DNA of 64,000 nt. It comes from Diplonema papillatum. Lineage: Eukaryota > Euglenozoa > Diplonemea > Diplonemida > Diplonemidae. The notes under the pieces were generated by a model. That model did not search any database, was not told the origin of the DNA, and worked only from the letters and a program-made list of their open reading frames with translations. The translations under genes and the position numbers were made by a program. Positions 29,805 to 40,725 of this stretch are shown in pieces (positions within the stretch are counted from its first letter, which is position 1; each line of letters starts with the position of its first letter). The stretch covers positions 398,007 to 462,006 of the forward strand of contig JAPJBO010000069.1 of the NCBI GenBank assembly GCA_030068145.1. Direction: 5' to 3'.

Positions 29805-30055
29805 GTCCATTCGGATTCATATCTTGTCAGATCCGACATAAGCCCATGCAGGTTGGTCCCGTTCAGATTCATATCTTGTCAGATCCGACATAAGCCCATG
29901 CAGGTTGTTCCTGTTCAGATTCATATCTTGTCAGATCCGACATAAGCCCATGCAGGTTGTTCCCGTTCAGATTCATATCTTGTCAGATCCGACATAAGTC
30001 CATGCAGGTTGTTCCCGTTCAGATTCATATCTTGTCAGATCCGACACAAGCCTCA
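29805..30055. repeat. Minisatellite of five 52-bp units
   Basis: ATCTTGTCAGATCCGACATA starts at 29821, 29873, 29925, 29977 and 30029, exactly 52 bp apart, with units nearly identical (CAGGTTGGTCCCG versus CAGGTTGTTCCTG variants). Such uniform spacing suggests recent expansion. Confidence 0.95.
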
Positions 30056-30285
30056 TGGGTTATTCGATGGTCGACGGCGCTCTGCTCGCAGTGAAACCCG
30101 CATTGGCATGCGTCTCGTTTGCAGCGCGCAACCCGGCAGAAGAGGGAGAACAAAACGATACATAGACTCTTGGGAATGGAGCGCGCGTGAACGGGAGGTT
30201 CGAGGGTTGTCGTTCGGCCGACTGGGCAAACACAAAAAAAAAGGAGACAAGGCCAAGAAGGGCATGGCCGTAAGAACTCGGAAAA

Positions 30286-30463
30286 TAAATACTCGAGGGA
30301 CTGCCGCCGGACATTTACCTCCTTTGAGACTGGAATATCGTTGCGATAGTGGGGAGTCATCGGCATGCTGATGAGTACCTGCAACAAGTACTTCCTTTGA
30401 GACTTGGATACTGGCAGTCTCCTCAAGTATTTCCTACAAAACAATGTGCTTATACAAAAAAGA
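30286..30463 (+). mobile_element. Foldback (MITE-like) element, copy 3 of 6 (internally deleted)
   Basis: It starts with AAATACTCGAGGGACTGCC and ends CTCCTCAAGTATTTCCTACA, then GTGCTTATACAAAA. Most of the usual interior is missing, but it keeps GTTGCGATAGTGGGGAGTC, the segment shared with copy 2. Confidence 0.7.
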
Positions 30464-30690
30464 ATACTCGGAGACGCCGCCCAGTGCTTACCCTCGGAGG
30501 CTAGAAAGGGAGAGAAGAACCAATACAACTACGAACGGGTCTTTTCTTTTGAACATAGACCCCCGCGGCACTTTGTTCCGGGTTTACCTGTGCTTCGTGC
30601 GTATTGCAGCACAGTTTGTCCTGTATGATTTGCAGCTGGCGACCTCCTCGAGTATTTTCTACAAAGCAGGTATTTGTTCAAAAAAAAAGA
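30464..30690 (+). mobile_element. Foldback (MITE-like) element, copy 4 of 6, head-to-tail with copy 3
   Basis: It begins GAATACTCGGAGACGCC directly after the A-run of copy 3 and ends CTCCTCGAGTATTTTCTACA, then AGCAGGTATTTGTTCAAAA. The interior keeps AATACAACTACGAACGGGTC and GGTTTACCTGTGCTTCGTG. It is more diverged than copies 5 and 6. Confidence 0.7.
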
Positions 30691-31220
30691 AAACGTCAAA
30701 TAAAATAAAATAAAACAAAGAGGTGACGTCGTCTTGTTGCTAGGCGTGCGAAGGTTGACCGGCTTCCCTTCTCCGCCCCAGTTCGGGTGCGGAAATCCTG
30801 ATCAGCCCTCGTTGCTTTAGCCTTCACAATGCCTTGTGGGGCAACCCCGGTGGCGGGTTTCCAAAGCATGTTCAGTTCCTTTCAGAGTGCAACTTCGCTT
30901 AAGACTCCGGGCCTGTAGAGTCTTCGGGACTTGACTTTCGGCAAATGGTTTTTAGACTGAATTTGTTTGCCATGCGCCTGGTGCACCGTTAGCGTGGGTT
31001 CAAAAACCTCTAGAAAGACCAACTCCTTAGCACCCTTGCAGCCACTGCCCTGGTAAACAACAAAGAAAAGTAGGAGAAGAAATGACCGAAAGAAAAGGTA
31101 CATCAAAGAAAAGCCGCGAGAAGAAGAAAAACAGGAACAACCAGTCTAAAAAAAAGGGGGATGAGAGGGAGATCAGCAGCTAGTTTTCTTTGTCTTTTCT
31201 CTTGACCGGGGCGAAAAGGT
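30691..31220. other. Spacer with two dispersed-repeat remnants
   Basis: 30775-30875 belongs to the family also found at 10731 and 20965. 30880-30930 carries CGCTTAAGACTCCGGGCC, related to the TCTCCG end-motif family. No gene is seen. Confidence 0.4.
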
Positions 31221-31340
31221 TGTCGGAGGGGGAAAGCTTAGTTTAGTCTCTGGGCTGAATATTGCCTCTCATGTATGTTTGATGCTTGCATCAAGTCTTC
31301 TTCGCGGGAATGCAGAATTGTGTGGGGGGGGGGGGGGGGA
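31221..31340 (+). repeat. Dispersed CATGCATGGTTGATGCTAGC-type repeat, copy 1 of 4, followed by a poly-G run
   Basis: CTCTCATGTATGTTTGATGC followed by AAGTCTTCTTCGCGGGAATG is a diverged copy of the segment at 48025, 49895 and 58410. It is followed by a run of 16 G (31324-31339), as the copy at 49895 is followed by a shorter G run. Confidence 0.6.
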
Positions 31341-31832
31341 TCTTTGAGGGGGAGAAACGGGGGGTAGGTATAGGTATATGGTTAGGCTTTGGCCTCACAT
31401 CTGCTAAGTCAGGCGGCCTTCTAGAAATGGCATAGCCGTGGGTCCCAATCGGACCAGAAAGACTCCCGATCGGAACGTGGATGGTCTTTGACCAGACACG
31501 AAAGTAGCGAGTGTTCGCCTCCCAACCGTACGTTGAGACGCGCGCGCAGCTGATGAAGTAGCAGAGGCTGCGGCTGGGGGGGTGTGGACAAACGTATCGC
31601 TTTTTCGATCATCGCTATGACTAGGACCCTGTCTGAGCTTCATGTAGCTCCCTCGCCCTTCCATGTTCTTTGATCGGGCGTATTTGTCGTTGAGCAAATC
31701 CTCATTGCAAAGGAAAAATGGAGCTCTTAGCCCGGAGATAAGGGGGTAAACTGATTATCACCTCCAAGCTGCGCACACGCGTACAAAAAGATACTTCCCT
31801 TTGCATAGCTTTTTCTAGCCTGTTCCTTGTAG

Positions 31833-31885
31833 TAAGCGGTCGGTTTTTTGAAGTCTCCGTTTGACTTGTGAGGCGAGGGGGAAGG
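31833..31885. repeat. TCTCCG..TGAC end-motif, solitary copy
   Basis: GCGGTCGGTTTTTTGAAGTC and then TCCGTTTGACTTGTGAGGCG match the ends of the foldback element at 28661/29420 and motif copies near 10290, 18995 (inverted), 22095, 40965, 42990 and 56870. These may be single ends left by excised or decayed elements. Confidence 0.5.
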
Positions 31886-32506
31886 GGGGGTTGTATTTTA
31901 GTCTTTTGTGCTTCCGGCGAAAGCAGCTCAAGCAGTTGCCTTTGAGGCACTGTTTTATTTTTTGCCTCTGATTGCGCCTGATACGCTTCTCCCCGCACCC
32001 GTCCGCTTCGTTCGCTGATGTGGGATGCAAGTCGATGATGCAAAACAAACGTAGAAAAGCCAAACAATGATTCTCGTGTGCCTGTCATGAACGCGTGACG
32101 CGTCAGCACACACTGGACTTGAACAGGGGCAAGCGAGGGGTGACGTACAGGGGAATAGGGTGTTCTCGACAGGAAGTTTTGCGGTGAAAAATCTCAATCC
32201 CATACCGCGAAACCGTGAAGAAGTCGGAACCACCCTAGCCCCCTGAGTGAAATACCGTATTTCTAATTTTAAAAAAAAAACCCCACAAAGTGCCGTAATT
32301 GGATTGGTGTTGAACCGAACCGGGTGGGTGTTCCCCGGTTTTCCCCGGTGATCATTTTCTTGTTGCGTTAGTGGTATGGTCCTTTGACAGAGTGAGCCGA
32401 TGCCTCTCATCTCACCTTTAAAACACGGCTCCGTCACGCATGCTCTCGACAGACGCTAGCGTCCGACGTTTCGCGTTTATGCAGTATGCAGCGAGCCCAG
32501 GGCCTA

Positions 32507-32531
32507 GGGGGGGGGGGGGGGGGGGGGGGGG
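32507..32531. repeat. Run of 25 G
   Basis: An uninterrupted G run, one of several long ones in the window (31324-31339, 41275-41298, 43609-43633, 57711-57726). Such tracts can form G-quadruplexes and are prone to length change and sequencing error. Confidence 0.9.
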
Positions 32532-32544
32532 CCGGCTGGGCTGG

Positions 32545-32625
32545 CTGCATACGTGCATACGTATGCGTATGCGTATGCAGATTTTAAAATATGCATACGC
32601 ATACGGCTGCATACATATGCATATG
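32545..32625. repeat. CATACGTATGCATACG-type palindromic repeat cluster 1
   Basis: Alternating purine-pyrimidine motifs (GCATACGTATGCGTATGC, GCATACGCATACGG, CATATGCATATG) occur densely here. They are self-complementary and can form cruciforms or left-handed DNA. A second, longer cluster is at 33205-33375. Confidence 0.85.
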
Positions 32626-32683
32626 TGGGGCTGTGTGAGGCCAGCCCGGCCTTCTGGCTGCTGCATGACGGGCCTATGAGTGA

Positions 32684-32811
32684 ACACGGTGGTGGCCAGA
32701 GCCCCAGAAACTGGAGTTAAAGCTGGAGCTGAAAAGCGGGTATCACACGCTTTTTAGGTGTGGCTCGCGCCCTATTTGACTGCAGTTTCTGAGGCTGGAC
32801 CTCACCGTGTA
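32684..32811. mobile_element. Foldback element with CACGGTG ends, copy 1 of 2
   Basis: The ends ACACGGTGGTGGCCAG and CTGGACCTCACCGTGT are inverted copies. Inside, CCAGAAACTGGAGTTAAAG is inverted as GACTGCAGTTTCTGAGG. The copy at 42741-42897 shares the ends and the AAAAGCGGGT core. Confidence 0.75.
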
Positions 32812-32871
32812 ACAATGCAATGTACTGGCAAGTGTTAGACTACGAGGTAGAAAGCAGGTCGATGAGGATGC

Positions 32872-33219
32872 GTGCCACGGTCAATGTCTGCCTCGCTTTT
32901 CCCCGACGACGTCGAACGCCAGCTCGAAGAACTGAACGAGCATGCGTCATGGCGCACGACAGGCTGGCGGAAATGGCCCGCACCACGTGGGCGGGCCTTT
33001 CCGCCAGCCCAGATCCTGAGACAACCAGCTTCGGTTGCCTCATCGGAGCGCGGCTTGTCGGCATACGGGTGTGAACACACTTGTCCGGTACCCCGGGTTG
33101 CGGCGGACATAGGTTCCGTCGACACTCACGAAACTCTGCTTTTAAGTATCCTTTTCGACTTCCCCTTCGTTCTGGACGAAGGAGGTGCATTGCTAGAGAA
33201 GTCACAGCCATATGCATAG
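32872..33219 (+). other. Open frame of uncertain status
   Basis: The frame beginning MPRSMSASLFPDDVERQLEE has fairly protein-like composition for about 115 residues, but it runs into the palindromic repeat cluster and the opposite strand is also open. No family is recognised. It could be a decayed exon or chance. Confidence 0.2.
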
Positions 33220-33375
33220 CCGTATGCATACGTATGCATACGTATGCATAGCCGTATGCATACGTATGCATACGTATGCATAGCCGTATGCAGCGCCGTA
33301 TGCGTATGCAGGTTTGGGTGCATACGCGTATGCAGCCGTATGCAGCCACCATAGCCCTAGGCATACTGTGCATAC
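33205..33375. repeat. CATACGTATGCATACG-type palindromic repeat cluster 2
   Basis: Tandem GCCGTATGCATACGTATGCA-like units, about 20-26 bp each and themselves palindromic, run from 33207 to about 33300, then loosen into GCGTATGCAG motifs to 33375. Same motif as 32545-32625. Confidence 0.9.
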
Positions 33376-33377
33376 GA

Positions 33378-33532
33378 GTCGTTTTCTCGTCTAAACTCGT
33401 ACTTTTTTTCGGTTTTCGGAGCAAATTCTCGCCAAACGACTCGTATTCTCGTGCCAAACTCGTCTAAACTCGTATCATTCTCGTCAAAACTCGTCTAAAC
33501 TCGTCTAAACTCGTAGTGACGAGTTTAGACGA
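33378..33532. repeat. CTCGTCTAAACTCGTA repeat cluster 1
   Basis: About eight imperfect CTCGTCTAAACTCGTA units end in an inverted pair (CTCGTAGTGACGAG centre) that can form a hairpin. A smaller cluster with the same inverted structure is at 34395-34470. Confidence 0.85.
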
Positions 33533-34394
33533 GTACAGGCTATTTTCACTGTGAAACACGGTATTTGGCCTTCTGTGCTACTTTCCTTCACCACAAGACC
33601 GGTATCCTGCGACCCGCTGTTCCTCAAATCCTTCAGCTCCTGTATTCCAAGAATTCCTGCTCCCGAACTGTCGCTTTTCAGCCTACAGTTTTCAGCACTA
33701 CGGTTGGATAATTTGAGGATGACCAGCCGCACGAAGAAGTGCGTAGTTTTGTTGCTGAAGACCAAGAAGGTTCGCAACAGCATCGGCAAGATAGGCAAGA
33801 CGGGGGTCCGGTACACTTGAATGTCTCCCAACCAGCAAAGTACCCCATCACGACTTCAGGTCAAGCATATGGAGGCGGTGCCGCGACGACCACGTGCTGT
33901 GCACCTCGTTGAGAAGGGAGCGATTCTCAGCAGGATACTTGGTGCTCGCCGTGACTTCTTTGCACCAGCAGGGAAATGCTAACGAGGGTTTAGCACGAGA
34001 CGGATGAGCCACATGATTGGTCCCATGATTGGTCATAGCCCATAAGCAAGCACGCTCGGCCACCATGTTTCCCCAGTCACCCACGTATGTTCCGTCGATC
34101 AGGGACGTCAGGCCCAGAGAGTTTCAAGCCTCGCGAGTTCTTGACTAACGAACTGCACCAACAAGCGTGAAGGTCAGAATGTTGAAGTTGCTCATTGATG
34201 TTGGCAGCATCGACATCAATTTTATCACGGTGAAACGCTTCTGCAACTGCCGTCACTTCCTCTTTGGTCGCGTTGCGTCTTTTATGGACCAGAACCAGCC
34301 CAGGAAAGGTTTTCCTCCGGACACAACATTTCTTTGCACCAAAGAATATGTCCCAAAAATGACGTTGTGGCCAAAATACCCCCCTTCTTCCAAA

Positions 34395-34470
34395 AATTCT
34401 CGTCTAAACTCGTATGACGAGTTTAGACGAGAATCTGATACGAGAATACGACTCGTACACGAGAATACGA
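34395..34470. repeat. CTCGTCTAAACTCGTA repeat cluster 2 (perfect hairpin)
   Basis: CTCGTCTAAACTCGTATGAC continues into GAGTTTAGACGAG, a near-perfect inverted repeat. CGAGAATACGACTCGTA units follow. Confidence 0.85.
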
Positions 34471-34844
34471 CTCGTATGCACTGTATGCGGACCCCCCCCC
34501 CTCCCCCAATCCGTTTTCTTCATCCGACGGGTGTGAGTATGGCGCGCTGCTTTCAGAAGACTGCTTATCGCTCTTTGAATGGGAATGCGGCAACATGGTT
34601 TCTTCGAATCGCATGCCCTCATCATTTTCCAACACCAAAAAAGGTCTCATTGACACCAGCAACTGAGAACAGGGTTGCAACTTCGGGCAACGAGCGCGGT
34701 GCCCATATTGTGTGAAGCTTGTCGGCACTATCCCTGCTTTCTTCCTTCGACGGCTGCTTGCCGTCGATCGGTTTTCAATCCAAACAAACACATTTTTTTT
34801 TTTGGGGGGGGAAGGGGCAAGAATTTTTAGAAATACGGTCCAAT

Positions 34845-34879
<35 letters not shown>
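34845..34879. repeat. Long poly-T run
   Basis: About 34 consecutive T, a few bases after another T-rich/G-rich stretch. It could be the poly-A tail of a retroposed sequence on the minus strand, but no source gene is recognised upstream on that strand. Confidence 0.7.
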
Positions 34880-34882
<3 letters not shown>

Positions 34883-35379
34883 GGGCTGGCGACGGGGTAA
34901 TATCCTTTGTACACGTGTTAGTACTCGTCGGAATACTAAATCTTGAAAAAGAAACCAAATAAAACCCAGACAGCAGCTGGATCCGGGGGCTACGTATATA
35001 GGCACCGTCTGGTACAAACACGTTCGTACATCTTGAGTTTACGGGGTTTTTTCTGGCTTTCGTTTGCTCCCCTGACTGAGCCCCGGTACCCCTTTAAACA
35101 GCCAGCTAGACCTGCCAGAACCTGAAAACCTCCTTCAGGTTTCGTGGCTGTGTCGGAAAATACATTCCGAGGACGGTTTTGAACGCTTTTGAATCCGTTG
35201 AGCTCAAGGACAGTCTGGGGCCCTGGAATGGAATAGTAAACGAATTGCATCTCTTCCTTTGGCAATCGGTCAGGGCCAAAACCCCTGGAAGATTTTACAG
35301 GGCCCGGGCCCCGGGTTGCAGGTAACCTCTGCCCCTCCCCCCCAGCCCTCCCCACCTCCCCCATCCCACGACAACACAC

Positions 35380-35712
35380 GGTGCACTAGTAAGGCCATGC
35401 ACTAGTCATTTACTGTAAAAAATCTGACTAGTAATATTGACTAGTACCACCAGGCATTCTTACTTGTGCACTAGTCATTTTTCTAGAGAATGAGTGCACT
35501 TTTCTGGAAAATGAAAAGAGCCCAATCATGCACAAGTCACCATGTCATTTGCTAGTCATTTTACTAGTACGAATCTTACTCGTGATTTGACCACTAGTAA
35601 GAATGACTAGTAAGAACTCACTAGCAAATGACAAATCACAAGTAAGGTATCTTCACTAGTAGTATTGCCAGTAAGTACACTGGGTTTCCAATGACTAGTG
35701 CACAGGTCGTTG
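35380..35712. repeat. ACTAGT/ACAAGT-rich cluster 1
   Basis: More than fifteen ACTAGT or close variants (ACAAGT, CACTAGTCATTT) occur in about 330 bp, often in both orientations since ACTAGT is self-complementary. Similar clusters are at 43650-43790 and 47160-47240. Confidence 0.8.
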
Positions 35713-36610
35713 ATTCCTTTTTGGCAGGTTTCTCTACCGGCGGAAGTTTCTTGGGTTGGCTGTTGTTTTTTTAGAATTTATCTCGGTTGGCAGATACGAA
35801 TTACTAGATTCCAGAGTGAAAGTTCGCTTGAGAATTAGTAGCCCTTATTTGATAGTCTTGGCCCGATTAGTACGCTAGCTTCGAATAATATATGATGAAT
35901 TATAACGGCTTGAGGCAGATTCCGCAAATCGCATGACAGGTTATAATCGTGCTTATCTGCCAAACGTGTTCCATTTTACTTAATTTTCCTTTGATGTTCA
36001 ACAGCGCGCTTGTGCTCGAGTCAACAACTCTGATCATCACCACGACCAACGAATGCCTGAAGACAAGTATTTAGCACATCCTCATCTACTTCCATCTAAT
36101 GGGAATGAGCCGGTCGGCGAACGACGAACAACTTGATGATCGTGTACCGGGCGACACTGGCTCGGAGGACTGGCAAGAGGACTAGGTAGTTGTGCAGGAT
36201 CTCGTGTCTGCAGACTGTCCTTGTCAAGCTTGTTGTTGGAGCCTTAGCGTGTTCGTGCACACTGGAGGTGTGCTGGTCCTGTTTCTCAAGTCGCGAGCAC
36301 TCCTTCGAGCAGGGTAGGTGAACCCTCTTCTCCTCGGGACTTCAACTGGCTGGGGGGGGAAACAGCCCTCTGCCCGGCTAGTATGATCCCTTGCCACTTT
36401 TTGCCGAAGGAGCTAGTCGTACTTTTTCCAACACGCGGGTAGTAAAGGGGTACAGGGGCACTACCGGAACACGCGACTTAGTTTCAAGTTCAAGATTTTC
36501 TTCCCTGGACTGGGACTCTCCGTTGAGATCACTGCTTGCTCGCAGCGTGCAGGCGGCGCCGAAGGAGAAGGCGGGAAGGCAATCGGTTCCTTTTCGGAGA
36601 GAACGGTCGA
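35713..36610. other. Spacer, nothing recognised
   Basis: AT-richer than the genes, without a convincing coding frame. A few short exon-like stretches are not backed by splice signals on both sides. Confidence 0.35.
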
Positions 36611-36619
36611 CCCCTCCCA

Positions 36620-36695
36620 TCTGGATGGATATGTGCTCAACACCGCACTGGTCCCGTCTGCGCCGTGTTTCGGTCCTTTAAGCCACGGACACACA
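36620..36695 (+). repeat. Dispersed repeat, copy 1 of 3 (others 46665-46745 and 63783-63860)
   Basis: GTGCTCAACACCGCACTGGT, CCCGTCTGCGCCGTGTTTCG and GTCCTTTAAGCCACGGA recur inverted at 46665-46745 with near identity, and more diverged (also inverted) at 63783-63860. Confidence 0.75.
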
Positions 36696-37071
36696 AGGCG
36701 GACCATCATCAGCGCGGAACCTAGTGTCTGCAGACAGGACAGCGGTGTGAGTCTGGTTTGTCAGGCGGCTGTTCGTAGCTCGTCACAGCCAGGACCACCC
36801 GTGCTACCAGAGCACAGGTGAACCCGTCACGGGGAGGAGGCCCCTGCAACCGTGGGTGTGGCTATCCATCCTACCACTGCCCAGGGGTGATGTGTATCGT
36901 TTGGGCCGTCCTACGCAGATTCGGTACCTGCTAAGCAGGGAGATTTACGTGCCCGATGCGCATTTAATCGTGGACGCGTGATACGGATCGCGTCTCATGG
37001 ACACAGCAGTCCGCGTACCCGCTGGCCGTGAAAACGGGATAGGGATCACGCGCCCACGTATCAAAAATACT

Positions 37072-37286
37072 CGAAGGACTGCCTTGTGCTCATTTCGAAG
37101 GAGGCCAGAGGGGGCAAAGCAATACAACTACAAAGTGGGTCTTTTTTGATGCATGCTTACGCCCGCCACTAAACCCAGATTTACCTGTGTTTCGTGTGGG
37201 CTGCAGCACATTTACCTCCTTTGATCTATCGCAACTGGCAGTCTCCTCAAGCATTCCCTACAAACCAGGTGTTTATACAAAAAAAG
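37072..37286 (+). mobile_element. Foldback (MITE-like) element, copy 5 of 6
   Basis: It starts CAAAAATACTCGAAGGACTG and ends GGCAGTCTCCTCAAGCATTC, followed by CCAGGTGTTTATACAAAAAA. The interior GCTCATTTCGAAGGAGGC is inverted as TTACCTCCTTTGATC near the other end, so the whole element can fold back. Confidence 0.8.
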
Positions 37287-37904
37287 ACCGCGGCGACGAC
37301 ATTTTCTGGTGGTCGCTATGGCGGTGGGTCACTGTCCGGGTCGGCGGGAGCAGGTTCCACTAAACGAACTGTGGGAGGATCATCGTGAGGGCTGGGGCCT
37401 CACCCCAAACTGCTGGCAACCCCTCCCCCCAGCATTTCTGAGCCGGTCCGTCCCTATCTCTTGAAACTGCATCGAAGTGCCTGCCGCTGTTTATCACAGT
37501 GAATCACAGTCCACGGTCTATCAGGTCCATCATGTTCCTAGAGCTGCATCGAATTTCCCGGTGCTATCTCATCATCATCAAGGGGATGGACCGGCTCAAT
37601 TTCCTGTGGGCCAACGGTTCACGTTTTTTTTTTTTTTTTTTTTTCACTTTTTTTTTAGACAAAGTGTCATTTTTTCTGTTTATCTTTTCTTTTTCTTTTG
37701 AATAGGGGTTCGAAGACACGCCACAAGCAGCTGCCTACGGCCCGCACGCCCTCGAAAAAAAGAAGAGAAGGGTCGGTGTGCACTATTCTATGTGGCTGCC
37801 ACGTCGGCGGCGCGGGAAAAGTCGTTCACTTGAAACTACTGCCGCTGTCCCGGCAAACCCCCAGGGTCCGGCGCACGTCCGCGCATCCTGTTGCTGATGG
37901 TGAC

Positions 37905-38050
37905 AAAACGGTGCTGACTCTAGCATTGGAAGGGAGAGGGTAAGAAGGATGGAAGATGGAATCCATGGCGGAATGTAGAGGAAGGAAGACGGGTAATGTG
38001 TGTTTGGAATGAGAGAGTGTGCATTGGAATCGAAGATACAAGAAAGAATG
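37905..38050 (+). repeat. Dispersed repeat of about 140 bp (pair with 39002-39150)
   Basis: GCATTGGAAGGGAGAGGGTA, AGAAGGATGGAAGATGGAAT and GGAATGAGAGAG recur 1.1 kb downstream in the same orientation. The sequence is purine-rich, and a weaker relative lies near 41755-41830. Confidence 0.75.
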
Positions 38051-39001
38051 CGCGTGTGGAATACAATGGGAGTAGCGGAAGGATACTAAGGCAGCAAAGC
38101 AGTTTGTTCGTCACTTTTTGGGTGTACTACACACTACACACCCGGTTGAAAGGCGCATCAAACATGCGGAACTCTCGTGTGTAAGTCGAGTCTTCAGCGC
38201 GTGAGTCGTCGGGTGATGAGGCCATCACTGCTCCAGACCTTTCTTAGGTAGGACTGGATCTCCTTGGGACGCCCAGGTTGGCTGGTTTCTTGCACTGCCT
38301 GTAACACGGGACCGCTCCATTGTACCTCGCCTCCGTGTGGTCTGCTCTGTATCTGCCTCCTGTGGCATCTGCTGCCTCCCGCACCACCGGAAGAGAGTCG
38401 CACGTACGAGAGACGGCAGACGCCACCAGATGGCATGCAGAGCAGCACGAAAAAACAACAGCCAGCCCTTAATGCCTTCCCCCCCGGTTACATCGACGAT
38501 GGCGATCCAACGAGGAGTATGATCCCTTAAGGCTGACCGAGGCGGCGAGTCGAGGAAGTTTTTTTTTGAGACGCGGGGGAAGGTGGCACTACTGACTTGG
38601 CCGCACGACGCGACTTTTTCGGGCGGAGTAGTTTCAGGAATCATGGTTTCCCCCTGCGGCCGATTGTAGGGCGGGGAGGTAACTGTGCCACGATGCGCTG
38701 CAACGAGCGGGCACGGCGCCGGTGGTTCGTCGGACCCCTCTCTCCGTTGAAACCACGGCGCGCTGATTGTCGAACGCGGGAACTCATTTTTCGACGGAAA
38801 CGTTGACCCGACTCGAAGCGCCCCACTCATGGGAACAGGGCTATCCCACCGCTGCCGCCGGCACGATGCAAAAACGTTCGGGGTGGCCCTATGTATTGTG
38901 TCTGCAGAACAGGACGCGGAAATCGTTGATTGAAACTACCCCTGCCCAGGGAAACAACTTGATCAATACTGGTGGCCTTGATCGATACTGGTGGCAACAA
39001 T

Positions 39002-39150
39002 TCGGTGTTGACTCCTGAATGCATTGGAAGGGAGAGGATAAGAAGGATGGAAGATGGAATGAAGGACGGAAGAAAGGGGAAGGAAGAGGGTACTGTTTCT
39101 TTTTAGGAATGAGAGAGAGCGTGTGTTTGGGAATCGTGTGGGCGTGTGAG
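39002..39150 (+). repeat. Dispersed repeat, second copy of 37905-38050
   Basis: Same order of blocks as at 37905-38050, with the middle region changed. A (GT)n microsatellite lies just downstream at 39212-39241. Confidence 0.75.
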
Positions 39151-39413
39151 TGTGTGGGAGTGTATGGAATTCAATGATGTGTAACACCTGACGCGGAGTA
39201 TAGCCCAAGCTGTGTGGGTGTGTGTGTGTGTGTGTGTGTGTGATCTCAGTAATGGGTGGGCCGCCAGGCAAAGAACCGAAGGGATCCCAAGTGCTGTAAC
39301 TACCGAACCACGTGTTGAACGGACGTGAGGTCATGCGGGTCCGCCCATACACGACAAATCAGCAGGTCAAAAGTCCTGAGTGCGAAAGCAACATCCTGTG
39401 GTGTAAGCGAAGA

Positions 39414-39546
39414 ACTGTGAAAACGGGGTTTTGTCTGGAGGCTTTTCGTGTTATTTTGCAAATGCTTTGAGCTATCTTTGTGTCTGTGCTTTCAGTCGTC
39501 TTCTGAACCATGGTTAAGTGCGCAAATGGTGTCAGCCGCAAGTGGT
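39414..39546 (+). repeat. Dispersed repeat of about 132 bp (pair with 48312-48444)
   Basis: GGCTTTTCGTGTTATTTTGC, AAATGCTTTGAGCTATCTT and GTGCTTTCAGTCGTCTTCT are shared with 48312-48444, same orientation, about 93 % alike by eye. Both end near GGTGTCAGCCG, which suggests a defined unit. Confidence 0.85.
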
Positions 39547-39775
39547 GGAAGCGAAGAACTGCCTAGTTTTGGTTTATTCTTTAGTTTTTAGTTGTCGACA
39601 ACATTATTTACTTTCAGCGTCTTTTCATGCCTTTAAATGACGGTATTTTTGGTTTTCTTTCTTCACCATGGTTTTTCTGGACTTTATGGTGCCATAGAGT
39701 TGTCGTACTAAACAACAAAAGGGGATGAAGTGTAGCAGGGAGGCCGCGGTGGGTGAAACAGGCGACGGGGCTCCA

Positions 39776-39838
39776 ACCTCTTTATTTCCTCCCTTCCATT
39801 CGGAGTCAAAGCAGCTACGTCGAGTATTTTCCGCACAC
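39776..39838 (+). repeat. Short dispersed repeat (pair with 50083-50142)
   Basis: CCTCTTTATTTCCTCCCTTC followed by CATTCGGAGTC and AAGCAGCTACGTCGAGTATT is nearly identical at 50083-50142. Confidence 0.75.
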
Positions 39839-40235
39839 AGAGGCTCCGCGGACCGATACCCACTAGCCAGCAGATGAGTAGTACATGGGACAATGCCAAA
39901 AGGGAAGGGGGTGGGCTTGAGCAGAAAGATTCCAGCAGAGCGCGATGCTGTGTGCGGGGTACGCGATTAACAGGGTGTTCTAAACTCAGGGAAACGGGGT
40001 TTCCATGCATTCAGAAGAAGGCTTGCTTCGGTCCATATTCGGTCTCAAAAATACGGCTTCTAAGGAGGTATCCCGCATGCACAGCATCGTACCTTGCCAA
40101 CATCCCTCTTTCTGCTAAAACGCCTCTTTTCCTTCGGGCATCCTGCCATGTCTGAGTTGCGGGGAGGAGTAGGGTCTCTTTCGTGGGTTCTTTATTTTCG
40201 CGGTCAACTCTTCGTCTCAGACGGCAGTGATGGCG

Positions 40236-40337
40236 CAAGCCCTGCGCAGCTAAGTAGCTTGGAACTAGTGTGATGGACCTTTCTTCGGAGGGGCTCACGC
40301 ACTCAAAGATCGACTTATACGCAAGCCCTGCGCAGCT
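40236..40337 (+). ncRNA. Candidate small structured RNA element with UUCG hairpin, copy 2 of 3, with flanking 17-bp direct repeats
   Basis: The core (about 40253-40319) matches 10612-10676, including GTGTGATGGACCTTTCTTCG. The stem CCUUUC(UUCG)GAGGGG keeps pairing by a G-U change compared with copy 1. The direct repeat GCAAGCCCTGCGCAGCT flanks it at 40236-40252 and about 40321-40337, which looks like a target-site duplication and supports insertion as a discrete unit. Confidence 0.5.
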
Positions 40338-40504
40338 CCCTGTGTTACAAGACACTTTTCTCTGTACGTAGTGTACGTGAGAGTTCTTCTTCGAAGACGT
40401 TTCCTGCGCGGTCGTCGAGGTTGACTAATCGAAAATAAAAGACTATTTAGTTCTCTGTCATTCGCATTCAGTACGAACTTAAAGTCTTCTTTTGTTTTTC
40501 TGAC

Positions 40505-40725
40505 ACTTGACGGCAGGGGACTTTGGCACTTTGTCTGACCGAGCGAAAAAGCCGGGTTCAGCGAAAACCCCCGGTTTTGGGGCTCCGCGGTGCCTGTGGG
40601 TGTCTGGGTGCCTGGACCGTCGCCCCGCGCACGCAAACAAGGGAACGGAGGGGAGTGAGGCTTGCGGTGGCGGTGTGCACGTCTATCACACTACGGAGAT
40701 GGTGAGTGACAAGCTTCGAATAGCA
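40505..40725 (+). repeat. Dispersed repeat of about 210 bp (inverted pair with 46105-46310)
   Basis: GGCAGGGGACTTTGGCA, GCGCACGCAAACAAGGGAAC, GGCGGTGTGCACGTCTATCA and CACTACGGAGATGGT appear inverted at 46310-46105. Both are moderately diverged with matching block order. Confidence 0.75.

Noticed and set aside
29805-30055. CRISPR array
   Set aside because: The 52-bp units are contiguous tandem copies without unique spacers, and the window is eukaryotic.
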